Below the pieces are notes generated by a model. The model was given only the letters and a program-made list of their open reading frames with translations. It was not told the DNA's origin and ran no database searches. A program made the position numbers and the translations under genes. From assembly GCF_000021485.1 (NCBI RefSeq), contig NC_011761.1, positions 2,572,001-2,636,000 of the forward strand: a stretch of DNA of 64,000 nt, in the 5' to 3' direction. This document shows positions 48,987 to 58,000 of this stretch, in pieces (the first letter of the stretch is position 1; the number at the start of each line of letters is the position of its first letter). The DNA comes from Acidithiobacillus ferrooxidans ATCC 23270 (GTDB taxonomy: Bacteria; Pseudomonadota; Gammaproteobacteria; Acidithiobacillales; Acidithiobacillaceae).

Positions 48987-51392
48987 GTGAAACATCAATA
49001 TCGTTATCATCCTTTATTTAGTGCATTGATTGCTGCTGGTTTGTGTGGGATGTCCGGCATGGCGCTCGCTACCGGTGTAACCGCTCCCACCACCTCGTCC
49101 AGTATTAGTGTCGGAGAAGTATCCTCTACCACCGGCGCTTTAAACACGCTGGCTCATCTCCCCACCAAAAAACAGGTGTTCAATTCCACCCAGTCGGTAA
49201 AAGTCATCAATAGGCGTCAGATGGCTACCGCAGGACCTGCGGGTGGGGCGGCACAAGCGCTCGCCGTGGCACCGGGCATCAATGTCGTCACCGATGGCCC
49301 CAGTGGCGCGCCGCGCTCATCGATCAGCATCAACGGCATGAAGACCGGCTGGGGCAACATCGCAGGCAATGCGAATGATGGCACGGTCATGGTCACTTTT
49401 GACGGCGTACCCATGGTCGATCCGGCTTACGGCGTCTGGCAGGGCTCAGAGCTGCCCCAGATGTCCATGATCAAGGGCATTACCGCAACCTACGGCCCGG
49501 GCTATCCACTGAATCGCTGGTACAACAATATTGGCGGCTCCGTTAATTTTTCGCCGCTGCAACCGACCAGGAAGGCCGGGGCATCCATAGGCATGTACTA
49601 TGGGAGTTTTGATTCCAAAGGTATCCACTTCAATGTTCGCACCGGCGAACACGATGGCTGGTCAGGGATCATTGCGGGTGGGGTAGGCAGCAGCGGAAAC
49701 TATTTGAACGGGTATGGGTTCAACAATCCCGGCAATAATTATGCCTATTATGGAAAAGTCCGGAAAAGCTTTCGTGGCGGCCACATAAGTTTTGGTGGCT
49801 ACGTTGCACGTTCTGTGGCCTACAGACCATTGCCAATCCCGGTAACCGCCAATCCCAATGTCACGATCTACGGGGTCGACCCGAATACCGGAGCCGTGAA
49901 TCCCGGGCCCATCTACAGTCAACAAACTACGGGGTTTTATACCACCCTCCCGTATTCCGTTTACTGGAAGGAAGCTTTTGTAAAGACCTACCTCATTTAT
50001 TCTCGCTTCGAACAACATCTTACACCCAGCATGGTGATCCATAACCTGTTATGGTATCGCTATGGCGACCGCGTGCATCTGCACTACAACAATACCGGCA
50101 ATGCTGCCAACGTGCTGAATCAGTATTATAACGCCTCCGACCATACCTACGGGGACAAGCTTTATCTGACCGTAAACGCACCATACAACAATATTTCGCT
50201 CGGCGGGTATTTCCTGAACTCGAAATACAACTCCCTGTTGTATTTCTATAATCAGAACCAGATTGCGACTTATGATTCGCTCAGCCCCAATGCCGGAAAT
50301 AACGTAATCATCAATGGTTCTCCGGTATACAACAGCCCATCCTTGCCGAGCGCATTCCATAGTTCGTATCTCTACATGACCGACCTTGCGGCCTTTGTCC
50401 AAGACGTCATCCACCCTATCCATGGTCTGCGCATTACCCCCGGTATCCGCGTGGTTCAGTTTCAAACCAACTTTGTGAACAACTCTGCTGCCCAATTCCC
50501 CACGAGTGTGGCTAACCTGATCGGTCACAACGGCGATTATCAACCGAACTCATCGACGAATTTCACCGAGTTCGAGCCGTCCATCGGCGTCAACTATAAG
50601 GTGACGCCCAATGTTGCACTATATGGAAACTACGCCACCGGCTACAAGGCACCGGCCGGCGCTACCGGGACGTATGCTCATGAATTGACATCCACGTTAC
50701 AGCCGCAAAAGTCGACACAGTACCAGATTGGGGTAAAGGCGTATGTCAAAAGTTATGGACTGCTGCATCACGCAGTCTTCAATGCCAATTACTACCATCT
50801 GAATGATACCAATGAAATCATTCCCATCCCGGTTGTCAACCATCTTTACTCGCGCTTCGCATCTGGTTCGTCGGTATTCAGCGGTGTCAATCTGTCGATG
50901 GACGACAATCCGCTCTACAATCTATACCTGTTCTCCAACGTGAGTTTCGAGAAGGCCACTTACTCAAACTACACCACAGGTCATGGCGTATCCTACGCTG
51001 GCCTGCCTATTTCTAATGTGCCGGCGCAAACCGCCAACATCGGCGCCTACTATCAGATTTATAATTCGGGCATCCTTTATGAGCCAAGAGTCTGGTGGCA
51101 GTATACCGGTGTCCAGAACATCTACAACAACAACACCGGAGCCCCCACAAGTCAGAAGTTGCCCAGTTTTGGGATATTCAATGCCTCGCTGCGGGTCAAG
51201 GTATCCAAAAGATATCTGTTTGCCGGGATGCATGATGCCTCGGTTAATGTAACGGTCCTTAATCTTCTGAACAAGCAATACAACAATTACGAGTATATTT
51301 CGGGTGGCGGCTATTATGGCGTGGCCGGCCAGATACTTGGGGAACCAGGTATGCCACGCGCAGTTTATCTTAGTGTAAACGCCTCATTCTAG
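48987..51392 (+). CDS. TonB-dependent outer-membrane receptor
   Basis: An 801-residue TonB-dependent receptor with signal peptide (ending GMALA), a plug domain (AAQALAVAPGINV, then VTFDGVPM, then TYGPGYPLNRWYNNIGGSVNF) and a long Tyr/Asn-rich beta-barrel ending in Phe (YLSVNASF). It imports a ligand using energy from TonB-ExbBD, which are not in this window. The translation start is GTG. The mature N-terminus shares SxSVGEV with the next receptor. The ligand is unknown; siderophore or metal complexes are common for the class. Confidence 0.92.
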   Translation: MKHQYRYHPLFSALIAAGLCGMSGMALATGVTAPTTSSSISVGEVSSTTGALNTLAHLPTKKQVFNSTQSVKVINRRQMATAGPAGGAAQALAVAPGINVVTDGPSGAPRSSISINGMKTGWGNIAGNANDGTVMVTFDGVPMVDPAYGVWQGSELPQMSMIKGITATYGPGYPLNRWYNNIGGSVNFSPLQPTRKAGASIGMYYGSFDSKGIHFNVRTGEHDGWSGIIAGGVGSSGNYLNGYGFNNPGNNYAYYGKVRKSFRGGHISFGGYVARSVAYRPLPIPVTANPNVTIYGVDPNTGAVNPGPIYSQQTTGFYTTLPYSVYWKEAFVKTYLIYSRFEQHLTPSMVIHNLLWYRYGDRVHLHYNNTGNAANVLNQYYNASDHTYGDKLYLTVNAPYNNISLGGYFLNSKYNSLLYFYNQNQIATYDSLSPNAGNNVIINGSPVYNSPSLPSAFHSSYLYMTDLAAFVQDVIHPIHGLRITPGIRVVQFQTNFVNNSAAQFPTSVANLIGHNGDYQPNSSTNFTEFEPSIGVNYKVTPNVALYGNYATGYKAPAGATGTYAHELTSTLQPQKSTQYQIGVKAYVKSYGLLHHAVFNANYYHLNDTNEIIPIPVVNHLYSRFASGSSVFSGVNLSMDDNPLYNLYLFSNVSFEKATYSNYTTGHGVSYAGLPISNVPAQTANIGAYYQIYNSGILYEPRVWWQYTGVQNIYNNNTGAPTSQKLPSFGIFNASLRVKVSKRYLFAGMHDASVNVTVLNLLNKQYNNYEYISGGGYYGVAGQILGEPGMPRAVYLSVNASF

Positions 51393-51414
51393 CGTCACTA
51401 AGTAACGCGGTTCG

Positions 51415-51446
51415 CCGGGGCGAGTCATTCCTTCGCCCCGGTTTTT
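51415..51446 (+). terminator. rho-independent terminator after first TonB receptor
   Basis: A 9-bp stem CCGGGGCGA/TCGCCCCGG with a 9-base loop is followed by five T. Confidence 0.9.
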
Positions 51447-51457
51447 AAATGTTTTAT

Positions 51458-51501
51458 TGTCATACAATGGTCATTGTAACGTAATAATTGTGTCACAATT
51501 C
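51458..51501 (+). promoter_or_regulatory. Tandem 11-bp repeats before second TonB receptor
   Basis: Units TGTCATACAAT, GGTCATTGTAA, CGTAATAATTG and TGTCACAATTC are spaced by 11 bases, and a -10-like TATCAT lies 5 bases after the last. The layout repeats that seen at 47846 and 48877. Confidence 0.65.
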
Positions 51502-51587
51502 TCCTGTATCATTTTTCCTGTTGCTTTGGCAACATTCAATGAAGTCATATAGCTTTATACGATCATATTCTTATACAGGAGCTAGAA

Positions 51588-53240
51588 ATGAATAAGCGGA
51601 ATCGTATGAACCCGTTATTGTTCGCAATGTGCACCGCAGGGTTTTGCACCTGGAATACCATAACAGCAGCTTATGGTGCCAATTCAGGCAGCCAATCCAC
51701 CAGTGTCGGCGAGGTAAACGCTTCGGCCAGCGCACTTTCTGAATCTGCCAAGGCGCTGGCCAGCACTGACGGCAAGCTGACCAGGAAGAAAATCTTCAAA
51801 TCCACCCAATCCCAGGCGGTTGTCGGGAAGCGTGAAATTCAGGGTGTAGGTCCCGCCGCAGGGGCGGCCCAGGCACTCTCTCTGGCACCCGGCATCGCCG
51901 TTCGTGGTTATGGCGGCATCTCCTCGACCGCGCGCTATGAAATCGCGGTGCGCGGCGTAAAGGTAGGCTGGTCATCCGTGAATGGCGACGTCGAACGCAA
52001 TGGCTTGACGGTGCTGTTTGACGGAATCCCCATGAACAACCTGATTTCACATAACGGCGGCTGGGATTCCAACGAAATCCCCATTCTCCAGATGATCCAT
52101 GGCATCAACGTGACCTACGGCCCCGGAAATCCCGCCGGCCGGTGGTTCGACAGCGTCGGTGGCACCATCAACTTTGTGCCGCTGCAGCCATCCGTAAAAC
52201 CGAGCGCCGAGATAGGTACCACCTTTGGCAGTAACGGCACCCTCGGCTACAACTTCGATCTCAAAACGGGAATGTACGATGGCTGGTCCGCGATCCTGGC
52301 CGGAGGTTATACGAAAAACAATACGTTCCGCACAGGTACGTTCAATGCGCCGTCCCAGTCTCTCGCCTATTTTGGCAAGGCGGTGAAGACCTTCCGGAGT
52401 GGCACCTTCAGCCTTGGCGGCTATGTCGACAGTTCGCGCGAGTTCAGGCCCAATTTCATACCGGTTACCCCGATACAGGGCATCACCACCCAGGGCCTGA
52501 ACGCCAATGCGCCTTTGTATAGCCAACAGACCAGCGGGTTTTACGCATCACTGCCTGAGTCCATCTGGTTTAAGCAATTGAAAGTGCAAGGCTACATGCT
52601 GTACTCCAAGCTGAACCTCCGCCTCAGCAGGGACGTCACGCTGCACGAAATGGCCTGGTATCGCCATGGCCACCGGGTGCATTACCGCATCACCAACTTT
52701 GTACCAGGAAGCAGCGTAAATTCCGAGTATTACAACCCGAGCTCGGATACTTATGGGGACAAGCTGTATTTCGACTGGCGCCTGCCTATGAACCTCGTGA
52801 AGGCCGGAGGGTCATGGATTCATCAGCAATACACCACACCTTATGCGGGATACAATACGCTTCTGGGCACCAGTCCCTCCTTCCCCATTCAGTACAATAG
52901 TGACGTTCTGTATAACAACTATCTGACAGGCTTCGTTCAGGACACGTTCACTCCGTTCTCCGGCTTCAAGATTACTCCGGGCATTGCTGCGGTCCAGTAC
53001 CAGACCCAGATGTACAATAATGGGGCCCAGGCATTCCCCAACCTTCCGGCGGGCGCGCAGAATCAGACGCTCATTAATAGCGCTTCGGATACCATATCCC
53101 GCTTGGAACCTTCCATCGGGGTCCGCTTTGCACCGGTCAAATGGGGTTCGGTATATGCGCACTATGGCCGTTCTTATCAGAATCCTACGGATAACAACTA
53201 CGGGGCCTACAATGGTAACGGCGGCACCATAGATCTGTAA
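51588..53240 (+). pseudogene. Second TonB-dependent receptor, 5' part split by IS66
   Basis: 550 residues: signal peptide, SxSVGEV N-terminus, plug (AAQALSLAPGIAV, FDGIPMNN, TYGPGNPAGRWFDSVGGTINF) and part of the barrel. The frame is intact until ATAGATCT, after which the insertion sequence supplies an in-frame TAA at 53238. It is paralogous to the receptor just upstream. The 3' part resumes at 55713. With the insertion removed, ...GGTIDLNSLKP... reads through, giving a receptor of about 790 residues, so the break is recent. Confidence 0.93.
53229..53236. repeat. IS66 target duplication, left copy
   Basis: ATAGATCT here is repeated exactly at 55713-55720 on the other side of the element. Eight bases is the normal IS66 duplication length. 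Confidence 0.92.
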
Positions 53241-53276
53241 ACGTTCAGCCAACCCACCCTTGCGGGTTAGCGCCGA

Positions 53277-54913
53277 TCAGGGTAATGCGGTTTTTTTCCA
53301 GTTCCACGGCAAAAGTTCGTGGAGCCGCTTGTTGGGCCAGGTCGGGAGCTTTTCCAGCACATCGCAGAGGTAAGCGAAGGGCTCGACGCCGTTGAGTTTG
53401 CACGTTTCGATAATGCTGTAGAAGGACGCGGCACGTTCACCACCCGCATCATTTCCAACAAATAAAAAATTCTTGCGACCAATGGCCACGCCCCGCAGCG
53501 CCCGCTCCACCGGATTATTATCGATGCTGAGTTGTCCTTCTTCGAGGTAGAGCGTCAGTGCTTTCCAACGGTTGAGGGCATAGGCCATCGCTTTGGCAAT
53601 ACCACTTTTCGGCGCCACCTGCATCTGGGTTTCCGTGAGCCAGGCATGGAAGGCTTCCAGCAGGGGACCGGCACGCTGCTGCCGGGCGGCGACTTTCTGA
53701 TCTGGTAGAGATTCCTTGATCTCCGCTTCGATGGCGTAGAGTTTGACGATCCAGGCCAGGGCTTTCTGGGCTACCGGACTGGGACCGCGCTGTTCCACGT
53801 CATAGAAGTGGCGGCGTACATGCGCCCAGCATCCGGCTTCGATGATCTGTTCCTTGCGGTAGAGGGCATCATACCCCCCATAGTCATCGGTCTGGAGGAT
53901 GCCTTGCCAGTCGCCCAGGAAGTGTTGCGCGTGGATCCCCTTACGGTCCGGGGCATAATCAAAGACCACGACGGGATGCGGGGCATCCGCCTGGCTGCGA
54001 TACACCCAGAGATAGCTTTGTCCGTCTTGCCGCTGCCGGGGTTGAGGACGGGCAAGGGCGTCTCGTCGGCGTGCAGAATCTTTCCTTCCAGTAAGGCCAT
54101 TTTGCAAGCTTCGGCGAGCAGACTGATCCAGTATTCGCCCTGACCCAGCCAGCTGCAGAGGGTGGCGCGAGAGATCGGTACGCCCGCTCGCTGGTACTGG
54201 GTTCCCTGCCGGTACAAAGGCAGGTGATCCACGTGTTTCGCCGTCATCACATGGGCCACCAGGCGCGCCGTGGGCAAGCCCTTGTCAATCACCTGTGCCG
54301 GTAATGCCGGACTTTCGATGGTACCACAGGGGCGGCAGGCCAGTTTGGGGCGGATATGGCGAATCACCTGGAAGCGTCCGGGGATATAATCCAGTTTTTC
54401 GCTGATCTCTTCCCCGACAGTTTCGAGTGGACCCCCACATTGCGCGCAAGTGCAAGTCTTGGGATCGTGACGTACTTCTACCCGGGGCAGATGGGCGGGG
54501 ATCGCCATGCGGCCGGGGTGCCGGCGTACGGGACGGGCGGGGACCGTTACGGTCTGCGCGTCGGCGGCTGCTCCCTCTGCACGGCCAGCGGTCACGGCCG
54601 CACTGTCTTCCAGAACGGTTTCGAGGAGGCTTTCCATCGCCGCGATTTCGGTATCCAGCGATTCTTCCCAAAGACTGATCTGGTCGGGAGAGAGCTTTTC
54701 CGAACGGCGTCCGAATCGCCAGCGCTGCAGTTTGGCGATGGTGCTTTCCAGGCGGGCGATGGTTTCATCGCGCAGGGCAATGGCCGCTTGCTGTTGGGCG
54801 ATGATCCGGGTGCGTTCCGCTTCCTGTTCCTCCTGCTGTTGCAGCAGGCTCAGCACCAGATCGCGCAGGGCGTCCGGGCTGGTGGGAAGAGGCGTTTGCG
54901 GCGCTGAAATCAT
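53277..54913 (-). pseudogene. tnpC: IS66 transposase TnpC, frameshifted
   Basis: Two frames together give a full-length IS66 DDE transposase. The first (54913 to about 54025) has the coiled-coil leader, zinc-finger CTCAQCGGPLE and the first Asp in HADETPLP. The second (about 54022 to 53277) resumes with SYLWVYRSQ and holds TDDYGGYDAL and NNPVERALRG. They join if one G is added near 54022-54023, where GACGGACAA would become GACGGGACAA. IS66 TnpC is not known to need frameshifting, so this is most likely an inactivating deletion or a sequencing error. Confidence 0.88.
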
Positions 54914-54962
54914 CAGAAAATAGTATCGGAACTGGGCTATTTATACAAGCAATTCCCGCTAG

Positions 54963-55310
54963 TTACAGCAGTTTTGGTGTGCATTTTTCCAAGGTCGGTA
55001 ACGGCGTCCACGGGCGCCCCTCTACCAGCATCGCCCACTGCGCAGCGGAGAGTTCCAGGGCACCGGCATCGGCGCGGGGCCAATGGAGTCGTCCCTGATC
55101 CAGACGGCGATACACCAGCCAGAAACCCAGTCCATCCCACAGTAACAATTTCAGACGATCCCCCCGGCGGTTGCGAAAGACAAAAGCATGACCGCAAAAA
55201 GGATCGGCAGCCAATACCCCCTGCACCTTAGCCGCCAGGCCATCAAAGCCCAAGCGCATATCCACGGGCGCTGCCGCGAGCCAGATCCGGCTGCTCGAAT
55301 TTAGCCACAT
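54963..55310 (-). CDS. tnpB: IS66 accessory protein TnpB
   Basis: A 115-residue IS66 Orf2-like protein (DMRLGFDGLAAKVQ, VFRNRRGDRLKLLLWDGLGFWL). It is required for IS66 transposition, with unknown biochemical role. Its start overlaps the tnpA stop by 10 bases. Confidence 0.93.
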   Translation of the reverse strand: MWLNSSSRIWLAAAPVDMRLGFDGLAAKVQGVLAADPFCGHAFVFRNRRGDRLKLLLWDGLGFWLVYRRLDQGRLHWPRADAGALELSAAQWAMLVEGRPWTPLPTLEKCTPKLL

Positions 55311-55639
55311 GGTCTTTCCAGAATCTGCACCAAGGTCTGGAGCCAGCTGGTATCTACCGCCGCCGCAAGCTTCAGGCTACGACCGGATAACAGGTGAATT
55401 TCTACCGGTGAAACAGGCGTCCTGACCGGCGCAGCCAGAGTTACCGGCAAAAACCCTTCGGGCACGGCGGACAGCAACGGCGTTTGTGCAGAATCGGCAA
55501 AGCGCTTGCGCCAGTAATGCAGCGTGGCTACGGCGATCCCCGCCTGCGCACAATAATTCTTGACCGACTGTCCGCTCGCCTGAAATCCCTCTACCTGCTG
55601 CCGCCAATAAGCTACTTTCTCTTCTTTCTTCATCACCAT
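55301..55639 (-). CDS. tnpA: IS66 accessory protein TnpA
   Basis: A 112-residue IS66 TnpA with a helix-turn-helix (KNYCAQAGIAVATLHYWRKRF). It is the first gene of the element on the reverse strand, about 73 bases from the right end. Confidence 0.92.
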   Translation of the reverse strand: MVMKKEEKVAYWRQQVEGFQASGQSVKNYCAQAGIAVATLHYWRKRFADSAQTPLLSAVPEGFLPVTLAAPVRTPVSPVEIHLLSGRSLKLAAAVDTSWLQTLVQILERPCG

Positions 55640-55712
55640 CCCTCCGCGCTGAATGCAGATCAGGATCGGTCAGGTCAGAAAATTTGGGAAGGTGGGTTGC
55701 TTGGACGGTTAC

Positions 55713-55720
55713 ATAGATCT
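55713..55720. repeat. IS66 target duplication, right copy
   Basis: ATAGATCT, identical to the copy at 53229-53236. Confidence 0.92.
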
Positions 55721-56435
55721 AAACAGCCTGAAACCGGTAAAAAGTACGGATTACGAAGTCGGCGCCAAGTTTTTAGTACACAACTGGATGTTGTTGCATA
55801 ACTTTACATTCAACGTCAACTACTACCACGACAGTCTCGCCAACGAAACCATCGCGACCTTCCTGTCAAACATCTCCCAAACCAAGTTCGCCGCGGCCGA
55901 TGCGGTGGTGAACGGCGTCAATATCGCGATGGCCGACAACCCCTCCTGGAACTGGCATCTGTTCGCCAATCTGGCGCTCAATCATTCGTACTACACCTCG
56001 TATACGCCGCAGGGTGGAGGTACGACCTTGTATGGCGCCAACGTATCTTATAGCCCGTACCTCACCATGAGCGCGGGTATTGACTATCGCTACTATTATC
56101 ATGGATTCCTTTTCTCGCCCCAGTTTGTGGATCAATACACAAGCTCGGAGTATCTATTCAACAACGGGACCGGCGCGCCATCGCACCAGAAGCAGCCGGG
56201 ATACAATGTCTCCAACCTCAGCCTTGGGATAAAAACGACCCGATTGAATCCATACATCCCGACACTGAAAGATGTGAAGCTCTCCGTGGGAATATACAAT
56301 CTCTTTGATGCGCGCTATAACCCCATTGAGTACATCACCAGTGGTGGATACTTCGGTGGCAACAGTGCCGGCGCCATTCTGGCTGATCCGGGGGCCCCAC
56401 GGCAGTATTTTATGACGGTATCGGCGAAGTTCTAA
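55713..56435 (+). pseudogene. Second TonB-dependent receptor, 3' part
   Basis: About 240 codons continue the receptor barrel from the second copy of the target duplication: DLNSLKPVKSTDYEVG to the C-terminal Phe (FMTVSAKF). No start codon or ribosome binding site belongs to this part, so it is not expected to be made. No further mutation is seen, consistent with recent disruption. Confidence 0.93.
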
Positions 56436-56443
56436 GACGTTTT

Positions 56444-56469
56444 CGCGCTGCGTAGGGTCACGCAGCGCG
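56444..56469 (+). terminator. Stem-loop after receptor remnant
   Basis: A 10-bp stem CGCGCTGCGT/ACGCAGCGCG with a 6-base loop lies just after the receptor stop. Only a weak pyrimidine tract follows. Confidence 0.6.
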
Positions 56470-56628
56470 CTTTCCGTGGCAATCGTAACACCTATACTAT
56501 AGATGGATTTTTGGCGACAACACAAAATACGACCAGCAATTGCAACATACCGCGCATACTGTTAATATTTATTTCGCACCAAATTAATTTTATTATGCTA
56601 CCGGTTTTATCATACTACGGAGTTTCAC

Positions 56629-57207
56629 ATGCCTGAAGAGATTCAAGAGTGGCCAAGAAGTACCCGATGGATACACGCGGGATTTGCGTTGGCGGTAACG
56701 CTTCTGCTGTTCAGCGAACTTGACATGAAGGCCATATGGAAAAAGGTCGGAGAACTTCCATTCCGGCATTTACTGTTTCACATGCATATGTGGATTGGCA
56801 TGTTTGCGGCGGTTATTGTTATCGCATTCTGGGTACAGGTTTTCTCTAATAAAAACCTTCGCTCGCACCTGTTCCCCTACAGCGGAACATACCTGGACAA
56901 CGTCTGCACCGATATCAGGGGGCTGGCAAACGGAAAACTGCCGCCGAGCGGGATGCGCGGTGGGGTGCCGGGCATGGTACATGGTTTTGGCTTGACTGCC
57001 GTGACCGGCATGGCCCTCCTGGGGTTTATCATGTTTTTCCTGATTCCAAATTATGGAGTGGCTGCGCCCATAGGCTTCTATCAGCTTCCCAAGAAGATGC
57101 ACGACTTTCTTTCTTCATTTGTCTGGTTGTACTGGTGGGGTCATATTGGCATGGCTACACTTCACGCAAGCAAATCTCCGGCCATTTTGCGCGTATTCAG
57201 GCCGTAG
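56629..57207 (+). CDS. Cytochrome b561-like membrane protein
   Basis: A 192-residue protein with four hydrophobic segments and His residues placed as haem ligands of prokaryotic cytochrome b561: RWIHAGFAL, LLFHMHMWIGM, MVHGFGLTAVTGMALLG and WWGHIGMATLH. Such proteins pass electrons from quinol across the inner membrane. Next to TonB receptors, a role in reducing imported metal is possible, but only by location. Confidence 0.78.
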   Translation: MPEEIQEWPRSTRWIHAGFALAVTLLLFSELDMKAIWKKVGELPFRHLLFHMHMWIGMFAAVIVIAFWVQVFSNKNLRSHLFPYSGTYLDNVCTDIRGLANGKLPPSGMRGGVPGMVHGFGLTAVTGMALLGFIMFFLIPNYGVAAPIGFYQLPKKMHDFLSSFVWLYWWGHIGMATLHASKSPAILRVFRP

Positions 57208-57232
57208 TAGCGCAACCCTGGCCGGTTTGGCG

Positions 57233-57279
57233 CCCCGGAAGGCAGATCCTGAAATACTTCAGGAGTATGGCTTCCGGGG
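57233..57279. terminator. Two-tier inverted repeat between convergent genes
   Basis: CCCCGGAAG at 57233 pairs with CTTCCGGGG at 57271, and inside it CCTGAA pairs with TTCAGG. It sits between the b561 stop and the stop of the next reverse-strand gene, so it may end both transcripts, though there is no T run. Confidence 0.5.
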
Positions 57280-57351
57280 TTACCGGTTAGCATTGGTTCT
57301 CGGGATTTACTCCGGTATTTTTAGCGGCCCGCGTGACATCCCCGGAAATTC

Positions 57352-57597
57352 CTAGTGATCGGCACGGTGATAATCCCGATGCCGGTATTCCTGCCGCCGA
57401 TTTTCCCTGTGCCACTCGTGATTCCGGTATCTGCGCTCATCCCGATACCTGTAGTGGTCCTCCCGTGGGCCATAGTAAGCCGGATACTTCGTATAGTAAT
57501 GATCAGCATAATCCCTGTGGTCAGCAAATCCATCCTGGGCAACGGAAAACGTCAGCCCGAGGATGACCAACGGCATCATGGCCAGTTTTTTTCTCAT
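57352..57597 (-). CDS. Small exported His/Tyr/Arg-rich protein
   Basis: An 81-residue protein with a signal peptide (MRKKLAMMPLVILGLTFS, cleavage near GFA) and a mature part made almost only of His, Tyr, Arg, Asp and Glu (DHYYTKYPAYYGPREDHYRY). A good GGTGG site precedes the ATG. No family is recognised; the composition suggests metal binding or surface association. Confidence 0.65.
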   Translation of the reverse strand: MRKKLAMMPLVILGLTFSVAQDGFADHRDYADHYYTKYPAYYGPREDHYRYRDERRYRNHEWHRENRRQEYRHRDYHRADH

Positions 57598-57676
57598 ATG
57601 ATTCCACCTATACCAAAAATATACGTCAACAATATTTGACAGCCATCATTGATGCATTGACACCAGACCGTTGCAA

Positions 57677-57859
57677 TCAGTGATCTTCACCGTGATGCCA
57701 TCCTTCTCCCCTTCCTCCATAATAGCCCCCCCCATAATAGCCTCGCCCATAATAGCCTCCATACGGGGGAGCAATTATGCATCCGGAAAGCATGGAAGCG
57801 CCAACAAAAACAAAAAGTGCCATATAAACCAGTCGCCTTGCCTGCCTCAGCTTGTTCAT
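57677..57859 (-). CDS. Tiny Gly/Tyr-rich lipoprotein
   Basis: A 60-residue protein with lipobox LSGC at about residue 27, then a Gly/Tyr tail (YYGRGYYGGGYYGG) ending in His/Asp. GGAGAG precedes the ATG. Reads with the His/Tyr-rich gene just downstream, 79 bases away. Function unknown. Confidence 0.68.
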   Translation of the reverse strand: MNKLRQARRLVYMALFVFVGASMLSGCIIAPPYGGYYGRGYYGGGYYGGRGEGWHHGEDH

Positions 57860-58000
57860 GATTTTCTCTCCAAAAAGGTTTGCGACACCAATCCGTAATA
57901 CTTCCTGCTAATAAAGCATTCCGTGACATGCATGACCCATACGCCAATCATGACACAATTAACCGGTTAATCAGATAGAAAGTCAAGCTATCAAATGGCC

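Larger units (their letters stand above)
53237..55712 (-). mobile_element. IS66-family insertion sequence (2476 bp)
   Basis: Imperfect terminal inverted repeats are present: GTAAACGTTCAGCCAACCC at the left and, read inward from the right, GTAACCGTCCAAGCAACCC; about 18 of the first 22 bases agree. It carries tnpA, tnpB and tnpC in the usual IS66 order on the reverse strand and is flanked by an 8-bp duplication. tnpC contains a frameshift, so the copy may no longer move by itself. Confidence 0.95.

Noticed and set aside
57233-57279. Repeat pair considered as a CRISPR fragment
   Set aside because: It is one nested inverted repeat, not spaced direct repeats; no CRISPR array or cas gene was found in the window.
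57355-57639. Forward frame rich in Ile/Pro/Val
   Set aside because: It is antisense to the His/Tyr-rich exported protein, which has a signal peptide and a ribosome binding site.
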